Origin: Nitrospirota bacterium
GTDB taxonomy: Bacteria > Nitrospirota > Leptospirillia > Leptospirillales > Leptospirillaceae
Reading direction: 5' to 3'
Assembly: GCA_021828525.1 (NCBI GenBank)
Contig: JAJZGM010000022.1
Span: 1-12,069, forward strand
DNA length: 12,069 nt
Shown: positions 1-7,185 of the stretch, in pieces
How positions within the stretch are numbered: position 1 is the stretch's first letter
Layout of the letters: every line of letters starts with the position of its first letter
Made by a program: the position numbers and the translations under genes
Notes under the pieces: generated by a model
What the model saw: the letters and a program-made list of their open reading frames with translations, nothing else
What the model was told of the DNA's origin: nothing
Databases searched by the model: none

Positions 1-72
1 CCCCGCAAGAAATCGTCTCCATCGGAGAAGGGGTCCGGGATGGGCCATGCCAGGAAGTCTGATGTCCATTGA
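1..72 (+). CDS. 3' end of an upstream gene, possibly lptA (partial)
   Basis: Two frames are open from the window edge. One runs to a TGA at 70-72 and gives a basic, Ser/Lys-rich tail with strongly G/C third positions, like the genes around it. The other ends in a TGA at 60-62, which would share one base with the lptB ATG at 62. I favour the first on codon usage, but this is a close call. In many Gram-negative genomes the gene just before lptB is lptA, which encodes the periplasmic LPS-bridge protein, so that is the contextual guess. Too little protein is visible to confirm it from sequence. Confidence 0.35.
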   Translation, partial: PRKKSSPSEKGSGMGHARKSDVH

Positions 73-808
73 AGCCATCGGACTTGAAAAGTCCTATCAC
101 AAGCGGAAGGTCGTCAACGGAGTCAACCTCCACGTCAACCCCGGAGAGGTCGTGGGGCTCCTGGGGCCCAACGGAGCCGGGAAGACGACCTCCTTTTACA
201 TGATCGTTGGCCTGGTGCGCCCGGATGGCGGGAATATCATGATGGGAGGGGTCGACATCTCGAAATTCCCGATGCACAAGCGGGCAAGGCTTGGCATCAG
301 CTATCTCCCTCAGGAGTCCTCGATCTTCCGGAAGCTCTCGGTCCGGGACAACATCATGGCCGTCCTCGAGTTTATGGACCTCTCTGGGACCGAACGGGAG
401 GAGCGGCTTCAGACGCTGCTTGCCGAACTGAATGTCGCCCATCTCAGCCAAAGCAAGGCCTACACGCTCTCCGGAGGAGAGCGTCGCCGGGTGGAGGTCG
501 CCCGGGCCCTGGCCACGAAACCCGAATACATTCTTCTCGACGAGCCCTTTGCCGGTATCGATCCCATCGCTGTCATCGAGATCCAGAAGATCATCGCCCA
601 GCTCAAGTCCCGGGGAATCGGCGTCCTCATCACCGACCACAACGTGAGGGAGACCCTCGAGATCACCGATCGGGCCTATGTCATCAACCAGGGACAGATC
701 CTGGAGGAGGGAACCCCCCGGCAGATCGCCTCGAGCCCTCGGGTCCGGGAGTTTTATCTCGGTGAGCGATTCCTCTTGAACGAAGACATGGCGAAGGTAT
801 CGGGATGA
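62..808 (+). CDS. lptB: LptB, LPS export ABC transporter ATP-binding protein
   Basis: This is the cytoplasmic ATPase of the LptB2FGC complex, which extracts lipopolysaccharide from the inner membrane and pushes it along the Lpt bridge. The 248-residue protein (E. coli LptB has 241) has every ABC motif in order: Walker A GPNGAGKTT at 35-43, the Q-loop glutamine at 84, the signature LSGGE at 136-140, Walker B with catalytic Glu at 157-161 (ILLDE) and the switch histidine H193. The stretch YLPQESSIFRKLSV and the absence of extra domains are typical of LptB rather than other ABC ATPases. An in-frame ATG lies at 47, but the ATG at 62 has AGGAAG 6 nt upstream and gives the usual family N-terminus. 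The gene overlaps rpoN by ATGA, so the two are translationally coupled. The LptB-RpoN adjacency is conserved across many Gram-negative phyla. Confidence 0.96.
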   Translation: MSIEAIGLEKSYHKRKVVNGVNLHVNPGEVVGLLGPNGAGKTTSFYMIVGLVRPDGGNIMMGGVDISKFPMHKRARLGISYLPQESSIFRKLSVRDNIMAVLEFMDLSGTEREERLQTLLAELNVAHLSQSKAYTLSGGERRRVEVARALATKPEYILLDEPFAGIDPIAVIEIQKIIAQLKSRGIGVLITDHNVRETLEITDRAYVINQGQILEEGTPRQIASSPRVREFYLGERFLLNEDMAKVSG

Positions 809-2298
809 AACAGCAGCTCGAAGTCCGTCTCTCCCAGAAAATGGTCATGACCCCCCAGCTTCAGCAGGCCATCCACCTTCTGATGCTGAACCGCCTCGAT
901 CTGGCCCAGGAGATGCAGGAAATCGTCCTGGAAAATCCGGTCCTGGAAATCGAGGAGGAGTCCCCGGAGCCGGAGGAATGGTCATCCGAAGGAGCCGACG
1001 GGGAAACCCTCCATTCGATGGGGGAGGACACCCGTCCTGACTCACACGCCCCCGAGGACGAGGACCGCGTGCCGGATCCCATGTCCAACTGGGAGTATTC
1101 GGTCGACGAGAATCTCGACGAGGAGTCCTTCCACAGGGAGGAGCGCACCCTCCGGGAGTCGGACTCGGGTGAGTTTTCCTTCGAGAAGGTGCTGGCCGCC
1201 CCCACAACCCTGGCGGACCATCTCGAGTGGCAGCTCTCCTTTACCGACCTCTCTCCCGCGGAGCGCTCCCTGGCGACCTACCTGATCGGGAATCTCGACG
1301 AGGATGGCTACCTCCATCTCGACTCCACGGAGATTCCGGAGGAGCTTCTCAAGGGGGTCTCCCTCTCCCGGGTCATCGAAACGATCCAGGGGTTCGATCC
1401 GCCCGGGGTGGGGGCCCGGTCGCTCAAGGAGTGCCTGATGATCCAAGTGCGCCATCTGGGCCAGGACAAGGAGCTTCCCGGCCGGATTCTCTCGGACTAT
1501 TTCGAGGAGTTCCTGGAGATGGGGACCAAGGCTATCGCCCGGGGTCTCAAGGTCCCTGTGGAGGAGGTGTCGGAAGCCCTCGCCTTCATTCGCGCCCTCG
1601 AGCCGAAACCGGGCCGTCCCTATTACCGGGAAAGTCCCTCGATCGTCGTTCCGGACCTCCGGTTCTATGAGGACGACGACGGGGTGCTCCGGGTCGTGAT
1701 GAACGAACAGGGACTTCCCAGGCTCCGGATCCAGCCGGCCTACCGGGCCATGCTGAAGGCTGCCCCGAAGAAGGACGAGCTCAGGGACTACCTTGAGGAG
1801 AAGATGCGGGCGGCCCAGTGGTTTCTGAAAAGCGTCGACCAGCGCCGCAGGACCATTCTCCGGGTGGGGGAGAGCATCCTCAGGCACCAGGAGGAGTTTT
1901 TCCGGAAGGGGCCGACTGCGCTCCGTCCTCTTGTCCTTCGAACCATCGCCCAGGAGCTGGGGCTGCATGAGTCGACCATTTCGCGGGTCACGAACCAGAA
2001 ATATGCCGAAACCCCCTTCGGGGTGGTCGAGCTCAAGTATTTCTTTTCGGGGGGCGTGCCTTCATCATCTGGAGGCGACGAACACTCGGCTGTCAGCGTC
2101 CGGGAAAAAATCAGGCAGCTGGTGAAGGTCGAATCTCCGGAAGATCCCCTCACGGACCAGGAGATCGTGGAAAAACTGGCCGGGAACGGGATCGCCATAG
2201 CCCGGAGAACAGTCGCCAAATACAGGACAGAGCTTGATATCCCCTCTGTCAGTCAGCGCAGGAGAGGTCCCTGGGACCAAAGAACCCAGAAAATCTAG
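805..2298 (+). CDS. rpoN: RNA polymerase sigma-54 factor RpoN
   Basis: This is the alternative sigma factor that directs RNA polymerase to -24/-12 promoters and needs an AAA+ enhancer-binding activator to open them. The 497-residue protein has the full layout. Region I is Gln/Leu-rich (residues 1-50, including MTPQLQQAIHLLMLNRL) and is the part contacted by activators. An acidic, variable region II covers about 50-125. The core-binding domain spans about 130-330 and contains GVGARSLKECL at 201-211. A helix-turn-helix lies at about 376-400 (IAQELGLHESTISRVTNQKY), followed by ELKYFFSGGV. The RpoN box ARRTVAKYR is at 466-474 and reads the -24 element. The first Met matches the family N-terminus, and AAGG lies 7 nt upstream. 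The start overlaps lptB by 4 nt. No enhancer-binding protein is encoded in this window, so its targets cannot be inferred here. Confidence 0.97.
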   Translation: MKQQLEVRLSQKMVMTPQLQQAIHLLMLNRLDLAQEMQEIVLENPVLEIEEESPEPEEWSSEGADGETLHSMGEDTRPDSHAPEDEDRVPDPMSNWEYSVDENLDEESFHREERTLRESDSGEFSFEKVLAAPTTLADHLEWQLSFTDLSPAERSLATYLIGNLDEDGYLHLDSTEIPEELLKGVSLSRVIETIQGFDPPGVGARSLKECLMIQVRHLGQDKELPGRILSDYFEEFLEMGTKAIARGLKVPVEEVSEALAFIRALEPKPGRPYYRESPSIVVPDLRFYEDDDGVLRVVMNEQGLPRLRIQPAYRAMLKAAPKKDELRDYLEEKMRAAQWFLKSVDQRRRTILRVGESILRHQEEFFRKGPTALRPLVLRTIAQELGLHESTISRVTNQKYAETPFGVVELKYFFSGGVPSSSGGDEHSAVSVREKIRQLVKVESPEDPLTDQEIVEKLAGNGIAIARRTVAKYRTELDIPSVSQRRRGPWDQRTQKI

Positions 2299-2314
2299 AT
2301 CAGTGACAATTCAT

Positions 2315-2320
2315 GGAGGA
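2315..2320 (+). promoter_or_regulatory. Ribosome-binding site of hpf
   Basis: GGAGGA sits 3 nt before the ATG at 2324. It fixes the hpf start there and rules out the in-frame ATG at 2234, which lies inside rpoN and would add 30 residues unlike the family. Confidence 0.75.
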
Positions 2321-2323
2321 ACG

Positions 2324-2848
2324 ATGGAAATTCTTTTGACCGGACGACACATTGACCTGACCGATGCAATCCGCAACCAGGTGACGGAAAAACTTCATCG
2401 GGTGGCCCGCCTCGTCAGCGAGCCGGCCAAGGCAGAAGTTGTTCTGGCTGTTGAAAAATATCGCCAGAAAATCGAGATTACCCTTCACACCCACGGGAAG
2501 ATGATCCATGCGGAATCCGTTACATCCGATCTCTATGGCTCCCTCGATCTGGTCGTGGACAAGCTGGAGCGCCAGATCCACCGCTTCAAGGAAAAATTCC
2601 TCACCAACCGGACGGGGGCGCGCCACGAAGAGGTGCTGCCGCATCTTGCGGGATCCAAGCCCTTTGCCCTGCCCGCTCTCGTCAAGACCAAAAAGTTTCC
2701 TGTGAAGCCCATGTCCCTCGAGGACGCCATTGTTCAGATGGAGCTTCTCGACAAGGACTTCTTTCTCTATCTCGACCCGGCCACCTCTGCGATGCGGCTT
2801 CTTTACCGGCGGCGGGACGGATCCCTGGGGCAGATCGAGCCGGTCTGA
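2324..2848 (+). CDS. hpf: Long-type ribosome hibernation promoting factor HPF
   Basis: The protein binds the decoding region of the 30S subunit and shuts ribosomes down under stress or slow growth. Long forms also join two ribosomes into 100S dimers. It has 174 residues: an S30AE/RaiA-type N-terminal domain at about 1-100 (starting MEILLTGRHIDLTDAI), a linker at about 101-122, and the C-terminal dimerisation domain at 124-174, recognisable by KPMSLEDAIVQMELLDKDFF and the YRRRDGSLGQIEP ending. The presence of that second domain makes this the long type rather than the short enterobacterial HPF. The start was chosen from the GGAGGA ribosome-binding site and the family N-terminus. The gene lies 25 nt after rpoN, its conserved position. 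The gap to rapZ downstream holds a GC-rich hairpin instead of ptsN. Confidence 0.93.
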   Translation: MEILLTGRHIDLTDAIRNQVTEKLHRVARLVSEPAKAEVVLAVEKYRQKIEITLHTHGKMIHAESVTSDLYGSLDLVVDKLERQIHRFKEKFLTNRTGARHEEVLPHLAGSKPFALPALVKTKKFPVKPMSLEDAIVQMELLDKDFFLYLDPATSAMRLLYRRRDGSLGQIEPV

Positions 2849-2852
2849 CCGG

Positions 2853-2880
2853 AGACCGGGCCGAATGTCAGGCCCGGTTT
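2853..2880 (+). promoter_or_regulatory. GC-rich intercistronic hairpin between hpf and rapZ
   Basis: ACCGGGCC at 2855-2862 pairs perfectly with GGCCCGGT at 2871-2878 around the 8-nt loop GAATGTCA. One G-U and one A-U pair extend the stem to 10 bp. Only three T residues follow (2878-2880), and they are partly inside the stem, so it is a weak terminator candidate at best. It ends 1 nt before the rapZ Shine-Dalgarno at 2882-2886. It could reduce rapZ expression relative to hpf by partial termination, by hindering ribosome loading, or by acting as a processing or mRNA-stability element. The structure is seen in the sequence; its role is inferred. Confidence 0.6.
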
Positions 2881-2881
2881 G

Positions 2882-2886
2882 GGAGG
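2882..2886 (+). promoter_or_regulatory. Ribosome-binding site of rapZ (GTG start)
   Basis: GGAGG lies 5 nt before the GTG at 2892. It decides the start against the in-frame ATG at 2865, which sits in the loop of the upstream hairpin and has no Shine-Dalgarno. Confidence 0.7.
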
Positions 2887-2891
2887 GGGAC

Positions 2892-3800
2892 GTGAGTCTC
2901 AGGTTTCTTTTTGTCACCGGCCTGTCCGGAGCGGGGAAGAGCCAGACCCTCCGTGTCCTGGAGGATCTCGGGTATTTTTGCGTCGACAATCTGCCCATTC
3001 CCCTTGTGAGCCAGTTTGCCGTCCTGGCGAACCGGAGGCCCAGCGAGTTCGACCGGGTGGCGATCGGTGTGGACATCCGGGAGGGAACTTTTTTCCAGGA
3101 ATTCTGGCAGTCCTTCGATCGCCTGAAGGCTGAAGGCCACCGGGTGGAGGTCCTCTTCCTCGACTCGGTGGACGATGTCCTGATGCGTCGTTTTTCCGAG
3201 ACCCGCCGTCCCCATCCCCTCTCGCTCTCGGCGGGCCTTCCGCTGCTCGAAGCCATCCGGGAGGAGCGGGAGCGTCTCTCCTCCCTCCGGAAGAGGGCGG
3301 ACAGGGTCGTGGACACCAGTCTCCTGTCGGTGGCGGAGCTCCGGATTCTCATGGGGAAGTCTTTCGGGGTTCCGGAGCCGGAGGGAGGCATGGTCATCTA
3401 TCTCCTTTCCTTCGGCTTCAAGTTCGGGCTTCCGATGGATGCCGACATGGTCTTCGATGTCCGCTTCCTCCCCAACCCGAACTACGATCCCCGCCTCCGG
3501 CCCCGGACGGGAAAGGATCCGGAGGTCTGGTCCTATCTTATAGAACACGGAGCCGAAGGATTTCTCGGCGATTTTTCCCGGTTTCTTTCAGTCCTCCTGC
3601 CACGCTTTGCCGAGGAGCGGCGGTCGACTCTGACCATCGCCGTCGGATGCACGGGAGGACGCCACCGGTCAGTCGGCATCGCAGAACATCTGGGCATCCG
3701 GCTCGAAAAGGAAGGCTACCGCATCCGGGTGGCCCACCGGGATATCGACAAGGACTCAAAACGTTACAGGCCGGACAAGGACATCGCTGGCCAGGAATGA
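2892..3800 (+). CDS. rapZ: RapZ family nucleotide-binding / RNase adapter protein
   Basis: The family (formerly YvcJ/YhbJ) has a P-loop N-terminal domain and a C-terminal RNA-binding domain. In E. coli it delivers the small RNA GlmZ to RNase E and so controls amino-sugar synthesis. In other phyla the partner RNAs are mostly unknown. The 302-residue protein starts almost directly at the Walker A motif GLSGAGKS (10-17), followed by VDNLP (31-35), the conserved RRFSETRRPHPL (99-110), FGFKFGLPMDADMVFDVRFL at 174-193 and the C-terminal GCTGGRHRS (252-260) with HRD at 282-284. The GTG start at 2892 is supported by GGAGG 5 nt upstream and by the family N-terminus. Its position after rpoN-hpf is conserved, but ptsN, which usually separates hpf and rapZ in proteobacteria, is absent. 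Its regulatory role here is therefore open. Confidence 0.93.
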   Translation: MSLRFLFVTGLSGAGKSQTLRVLEDLGYFCVDNLPIPLVSQFAVLANRRPSEFDRVAIGVDIREGTFFQEFWQSFDRLKAEGHRVEVLFLDSVDDVLMRRFSETRRPHPLSLSAGLPLLEAIREERERLSSLRKRADRVVDTSLLSVAELRILMGKSFGVPEPEGGMVIYLLSFGFKFGLPMDADMVFDVRFLPNPNYDPRLRPRTGKDPEVWSYLIEHGAEGFLGDFSRFLSVLLPRFAEERRSTLTIAVGCTGGRHRSVGIAEHLGIRLEKEGYRIRVAHRDIDKDSKRYRPDKDIAGQE

Positions 3801-3810
3801 GGAGATTTGA

Positions 3811-4365
3811 ATGAAATTTCTTTCGGGACGGCTCATCGCCGGGTTCGTGATGACCCTGATGGTCCTTTCCCTTTTTTCATCCTGCGCGACGGAAAAGAAA
3901 AAATCCAAACCTATATACTCCTACCAGCTTCCCTGGTCCGGAAGCGACCTGGTCCGGGCCGAGACAGTGCCCTTGCCCCCCGACCGTGCCTTCGACGGCT
4001 CGGCCCGCCTGGCCGCCTATCTCGAGGCCAGAAAGAAAATCAAGGGGCTGTACATGCAAGCCATCCGGGCGCTTCCTCTGGCGGGATCCGTCACGGTCGG
4101 CCAGGTGCTCGACCAGAAGCCGGCGGTCAGAAAACGGGTGGAAACCTTTCTTGACCATGCCCGGATCCGGGAGGTGGCCTACCGGCCCGGCCAGGGCCTC
4201 TATCTCGAGGAGGTGGCCTATCTCGGGTCGGACTTCCAGTCCCTGCTGGGAGTGACCCTCCATCTGGTCCCCCACAAGAAGAAGACCGTCCGGGGAGCCG
4301 GCACCGCCAAGACGGGGCCCGGAGGAGCGGGAGGCGGCATGCCGATGATGCCGATGATGCCGTGA
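3811..4365 (+). CDS. LPP20-like outer-membrane lipoprotein with Met/Pro-rich tail
   Basis: This is a predicted secreted lipoprotein of 184 residues. A basic N-terminus, a hydrophobic stretch (about 8-22) and the lipobox-like LFSSC with Cys25 indicate lipid attachment and export. Residue 26 is Ala rather than Asp, which argues against inner-membrane retention if the E. coli sorting rule applies. Residues about 65-150 (RLAAYLEARKKIKGLYMQAI, then VTVGQVL, VRKRVETFLDHARIREVAY and GLYLEEVAYL) follow the pattern of LPP20/FlgT-N-like domains. That assignment is by eye and moderate. The C-terminus is low-complexity Gly/Ala ending MPMMPMMP. AGGAG 6 nt before the ATG supports the start. The gene begins 10 nt after rapZ, and its stop overlaps the aroC GTG, so it leads the aro chain. 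Its function is unknown. Confidence 0.8.
   Translation: MKFLSGRLIAGFVMTLMVLSLFSSCATEKKKSKPIYSYQLPWSGSDLVRAETVPLPPDRAFDGSARLAAYLEARKKIKGLYMQAIRALPLAGSVTVGQVLDQKPAVRKRVETFLDHARIREVAYRPGQGLYLEEVAYLGSDFQSLLGVTLHLVPHKKKTVRGAGTAKTGPGGAGGGMPMMPMMP
4339..4362 (+). repeat. 9-bp tandem repeat spanning the lipoprotein end and the aroC start
   Basis: ATGCCGATG occurs twice in tandem (4339-4347, 4348-4356) and is followed by a partial third copy, ATGCCG, that runs into TGA. In the lipoprotein frame it encodes Met-Pro-Met units. The aroC GTG at 4362 lies at its end. Copy-number change would be in frame for the lipoprotein and would alter only the distance to aroC. Confidence 0.75.
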
Positions 4366-5552
4366 TCCGTTTTTTCACGGCCGGGGAGTCCCACGGACCC
4401 GGCTTGACCGGCGTAATCGAGGGGCTTCCCGCCGGCCTCGAGGTGGGGGGGGAGGATTTGGCCTCCGACATGGCGCGCCGGAAAATGGGCTACGGCCGCG
4501 GAGGTCGCATGGCCATCGAGACCGATGCCGTCCGTTTCGTCTCCGGGGTCCGGAAGGGGCGGACCCTCGGGGGTCCGGTCACTGTCTGGATCGAGAACCG
4601 CGACTTCAGGAACTGGGAGCAGGTCATGGGGGCCGATCCCGCCCCCGAGGATGGAGTCCGGGCCGTCCATGTTCCCCGGCCGGGCCATGCGGACCTCGTG
4701 GGAGGGGTGAAGTTCGGCCACAGGGACCTCAGGAACGTCCTGGAGCGCGCGAGCGCCCGGGAAACGGCCACCCGGGTCGCCCTTGGCGCCATCGCCCGCA
4801 AATATCTCTCCCTCTTCGGAGTGAGAGTCACTTCCTGTGTTCTTTCCATCGGGACCGTCTCATTTCAGGGGCCCTCCGAGGAGCTTTGGAACGAACCCGA
4901 CATTCTCCGCGAGCGCATATTGAACTCGGAGGTCTTCTGCCCGGATCCCGCCACGAGCTCCCGGATGGTCGAAGAGATTCGCTCGGCAAAAAAGGCGGGA
5001 GACACGCTGGGAGGAGTTTTTGAGGTGAGGGCGACCGGACTTCCGGTGGGTCTCGGGAGCTATTCCCAGTGGGACCAGCGTCTCGACGGCCGTCTGGCCC
5101 AGGCGCTCCTCTCCATTCAGGCGATCAAGGGAGTCGAATTCGGTCTGGGATTCGAGGCCGCCCGGCTTCCCGGCTCCCGGGTCCATGATCCCATTCTCCG
5201 CAAGGGGGAGGGACTTGTTCGTTCGTCCAATGGATCGGGCGGACTCGAGGGTGGCGTGACAAACGGATCTGCCCTCGTGGTCCGGGCCGCCATGAAGCCA
5301 ATCGCCACCCTTTACACTCCTCTCCCCTCTGTGGACCTCAGGACCGGCCAGGAAAGCCCTGCCTCGGTGGAACGCTCAGACATCTGTGCCGTTCCCGCAG
5401 CCTCTGTCGTGGGTGAGGCCATGGTCTGCCTGATCCTGGCCCAGGCCTTTTCCGATAAGATCGGGGGGGATTCGGTGGAGGAGGTCCAGGCCCATTTCCA
5501 GGCTTCCTGCCGTCTCGAAAGGGAGCGCCTGCACCCCTGGGAGACCGCGTGA
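4362..5552 (+). CDS. aroC: Chorismate synthase AroC
   Basis: This enzyme carries out the last common step of aromatic synthesis, converting 5-enolpyruvylshikimate-3-phosphate to chorismate with reduced FMN in the cytoplasm. The 396 residues carry all the family signatures: TAGESHGPGLTGVIEGLPAG near the start, MGYGRGGRM at 42-50, RPGHADLVG at 106-114, RASARETATRVALGAIA at 129-145, SNGSGGLEGGVTNG at 289-302 and RSDICAVPAASVVGEAM at 338-354. H11 and the 338-354 region belong to the FMN/EPSP site in known structures. The GTG start overlaps the lipoprotein stop (GTGA) and gives the usual short N-terminus. No Shine-Dalgarno lies at normal distance: the nearest purine-rich run, GGGAGGCGG, ends about 24 nt upstream. 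Translation therefore probably depends on ribosomes arriving from the lipoprotein gene. The gene overlaps aroK by 4 nt. Confidence 0.97.
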   Translation: MIRFFTAGESHGPGLTGVIEGLPAGLEVGGEDLASDMARRKMGYGRGGRMAIETDAVRFVSGVRKGRTLGGPVTVWIENRDFRNWEQVMGADPAPEDGVRAVHVPRPGHADLVGGVKFGHRDLRNVLERASARETATRVALGAIARKYLSLFGVRVTSCVLSIGTVSFQGPSEELWNEPDILRERILNSEVFCPDPATSSRMVEEIRSAKKAGDTLGGVFEVRATGLPVGLGSYSQWDQRLDGRLAQALLSIQAIKGVEFGLGFEAARLPGSRVHDPILRKGEGLVRSSNGSGGLEGGVTNGSALVVRAAMKPIATLYTPLPSVDLRTGQESPASVERSDICAVPAASVVGEAMVCLILAQAFSDKIGGDSVEEVQAHFQASCRLERERLHPWETA

Positions 5553-6100
5553 TCGCTCCGCTTTCGCGTTTCATCATCCTTGTGGGGCCCCGGGGATCGG
5601 GAAAGACAACCCTTGGCCATGCCCTGGCGCGGGCGATCGACTCGCCCGTCTACGACACCGACCGGATGGTCGAGGAGCGGGCGGGCGAGTCGGTGGCACG
5701 CCTCTGGGAGCGGGCGGGGGAAGAGGCCTTCCGGGCGTGGGAGTCCCGGGTTCTCGAAGGACTTAAGGATCTTCCTCCGGGAGTCGTTTCGACGGGCGGG
5801 GGGATCATTTTGGATCCCGGTAACCGGAAGATCCTGGCGGAACTGGGTCCGGTCTTCTATCTCCGGGTCCCGATCGAACAGCTGGTCGCACGGCTCTCCC
5901 ACGCCTACGAAAAGAGGCCACGTCTCAAGGCCCAGATCCCCCTTGCCGAGGAGATCCGGCAGGTGAGCCAGGAGAGGGATCCCCTCTACCGCCTTGTGGC
6001 CACCCATGTGGTCGAGACGGGAGGGACCTCGATTGCCGGAACCGTCGAGGAGATCCTGAGGAGACTCAGAACAGCCGCTCCCGAGGAGAATGTGCATTGA
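5549..6100 (+). CDS. aroK: Shikimate kinase AroK
   Basis: The enzyme phosphorylates shikimate at the 3-hydroxyl with ATP, the fifth step of the shikimate pathway. At 183 residues it is about the usual length. Walker A is GPRGSGKTT (13-21). Shikimate-binding residues expected from the family are D36/D38 in YDTD, R62 in the EAFRAWE helix and the STGGG loop (81-85). R123 in the lid (KRPRLKA) and R143 in ERDPLY complete the active site. The GTG start overlaps the aroC stop (GTGA) and has GGGAG 5 nt upstream. The short C-terminal tail (about 175-183) is not conserved and overlaps the aroB start. Its place between aroC and aroB fits a shikimate operon, and other kinases are unlikely given the full motif set. 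Confidence 0.95.
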   Translation: MIAPLSRFIILVGPRGSGKTTLGHALARAIDSPVYDTDRMVEERAGESVARLWERAGEEAFRAWESRVLEGLKDLPPGVVSTGGGIILDPGNRKILAELGPVFYLRVPIEQLVARLSHAYEKRPRLKAQIPLAEEIRQVSQERDPLYRLVATHVVETGGTSIAGTVEEILRRLRTAAPEENVH

Positions 6101-7185
6101 AGACCGTCGAAGTTCTGGCCTCTTCAGGTCCCTATGATATCCGGATCTCCAGGGGGCTCCTTCCGGTCCTGGGGACCGTGCTCCGGGACCTTTTCCCACC
6201 CGTCTTCCGGGTGGGAATCGTGTCGAATCCGGTCGTATGGGGACTCTATGGCTCCCGGATCCGGGAGGCCCTCGAGGGGGCCGGGTTCCGGACCGTCGTG
6301 GCCCTCCACCCGGACGGAGAACGCCACAAGACCATGGAGAGCGTGATGGGGCTGCTTGGCGTCTTTATCGGTGACTGCTGGGAGCGGCGGGATCCCCTTT
6401 TGGTTGCCGGAGGGGGAGTGACGGGAGACATGGGAGGGCTTGCAGCCGCCCTTCTCCTTCGGGGGGTGCCTCTTGTCCATCTTCCGACCACCGTGGTGGC
6501 CCAGGTGGACTCATCCATCGGGGGCAAGACCGGCGTCGACCACCCCTTGGGCAAGAACCTGATCGGAGCCTTCAATCCCCCCCGGGCCATCCTCTCGGAC
6601 CCGGAGGTCCTGGGAACGCTTCCCCTTCGGGAGCGCCGCGCGGGCCTGGGCGAAGTCCTGAAATATGCCCTCATCGGAGACGGGGCGCTCCTTGACCTTC
6701 TCGAAGAGCGGGTGGAAGAGCTCGCCTCCGAGCGCTTCGACGGGGAGCTGTGGGAGCGGGTCGTGACGCTCTGCAGCGCCGACAAGGCCAGGATCGTCTC
6801 GAACGACGAGCGGGAGTCGGGGGAGAGGATGCTCCTGAACTTTGGCCATACGTTCGGCCACGCCCTCGAAGGGGCCCTGGTCTTTGCGGGCCGTCAGCAC
6901 GGGGAGGCGGTGGCGATCGGCATGCTCTCGGCGGCCGCGATCGCGGAGTCGGGCGGGATCGCCGCCCCCGGAACCTTTTCCTTCATAAAGTCCCTGACCA
7001 GCCGGGCGGGCCTTCCCTGCGCTTGGCCTGAAGGGGTCACCTTCGAGAGGATCCATCCCTATCTCGTCCGGGACAAGAAGGTGACGGGAGGGCAGGTGGC
7101 CCTTATCCTTCCCGAAGCCCCCGGCCGGGTGCGGATCGTCCGGAACTATGACCCGAACCTTCTTTCAAGGGGACTCTTCGCATGA
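6097..7185 (+). CDS. aroB: 3-dehydroquinate synthase AroB
   Basis: The enzyme cyclises DAHP to 3-dehydroquinate, the second shikimate-pathway step, using NAD and a divalent metal. The 362-residue length is typical. Visible motifs are the NAD-binding GGGVTGDMGG (105-114), PTTVVAQVDSSIGGKTGVD (130-148), GKNLIGAFNPP (152-162) and the metal ligands E186 (GLGEVLKYA), H251 (NFGHTFGHALE) and H268 (QHGEAVAIGM). The catalytic lysine and aspartate region DKK lies near 326-328. Translation starts at TTG, overlapping the aroK stop (TTGA), with GAGGAG 8 nt upstream. No in-frame ATG is close by, and this start gives the normal N-terminus. The gene overlaps the following GAF/ANTAR gene by ATGA. Confidence 0.96.
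   Translation: MKTVEVLASSGPYDIRISRGLLPVLGTVLRDLFPPVFRVGIVSNPVVWGLYGSRIREALEGAGFRTVVALHPDGERHKTMESVMGLLGVFIGDCWERRDPLLVAGGGVTGDMGGLAAALLLRGVPLVHLPTTVVAQVDSSIGGKTGVDHPLGKNLIGAFNPPRAILSDPEVLGTLPLRERRAGLGEVLKYALIGDGALLDLLEERVEELASERFDGELWERVVTLCSADKARIVSNDERESGERMLLNFGHTFGHALEGALVFAGRQHGEAVAIGMLSAAAIAESGGIAAPGTFSFIKSLTSRAGLPCAWPEGVTFERIHPYLVRDKKVTGGQVALILPEAPGRVRIVRNYDPNLLSRGLFA

Noticed and set aside
2226..2250. GACAGAG/CTCTGTC 7-bp hairpin with an 11-nt loop at the end of rpoN
   Set aside because: It lies entirely within the conserved RpoN-box coding region, where codon constraint explains the bases. It has no T-run, and its loop and position suggest no terminator for a gene that continues 48 nt further.
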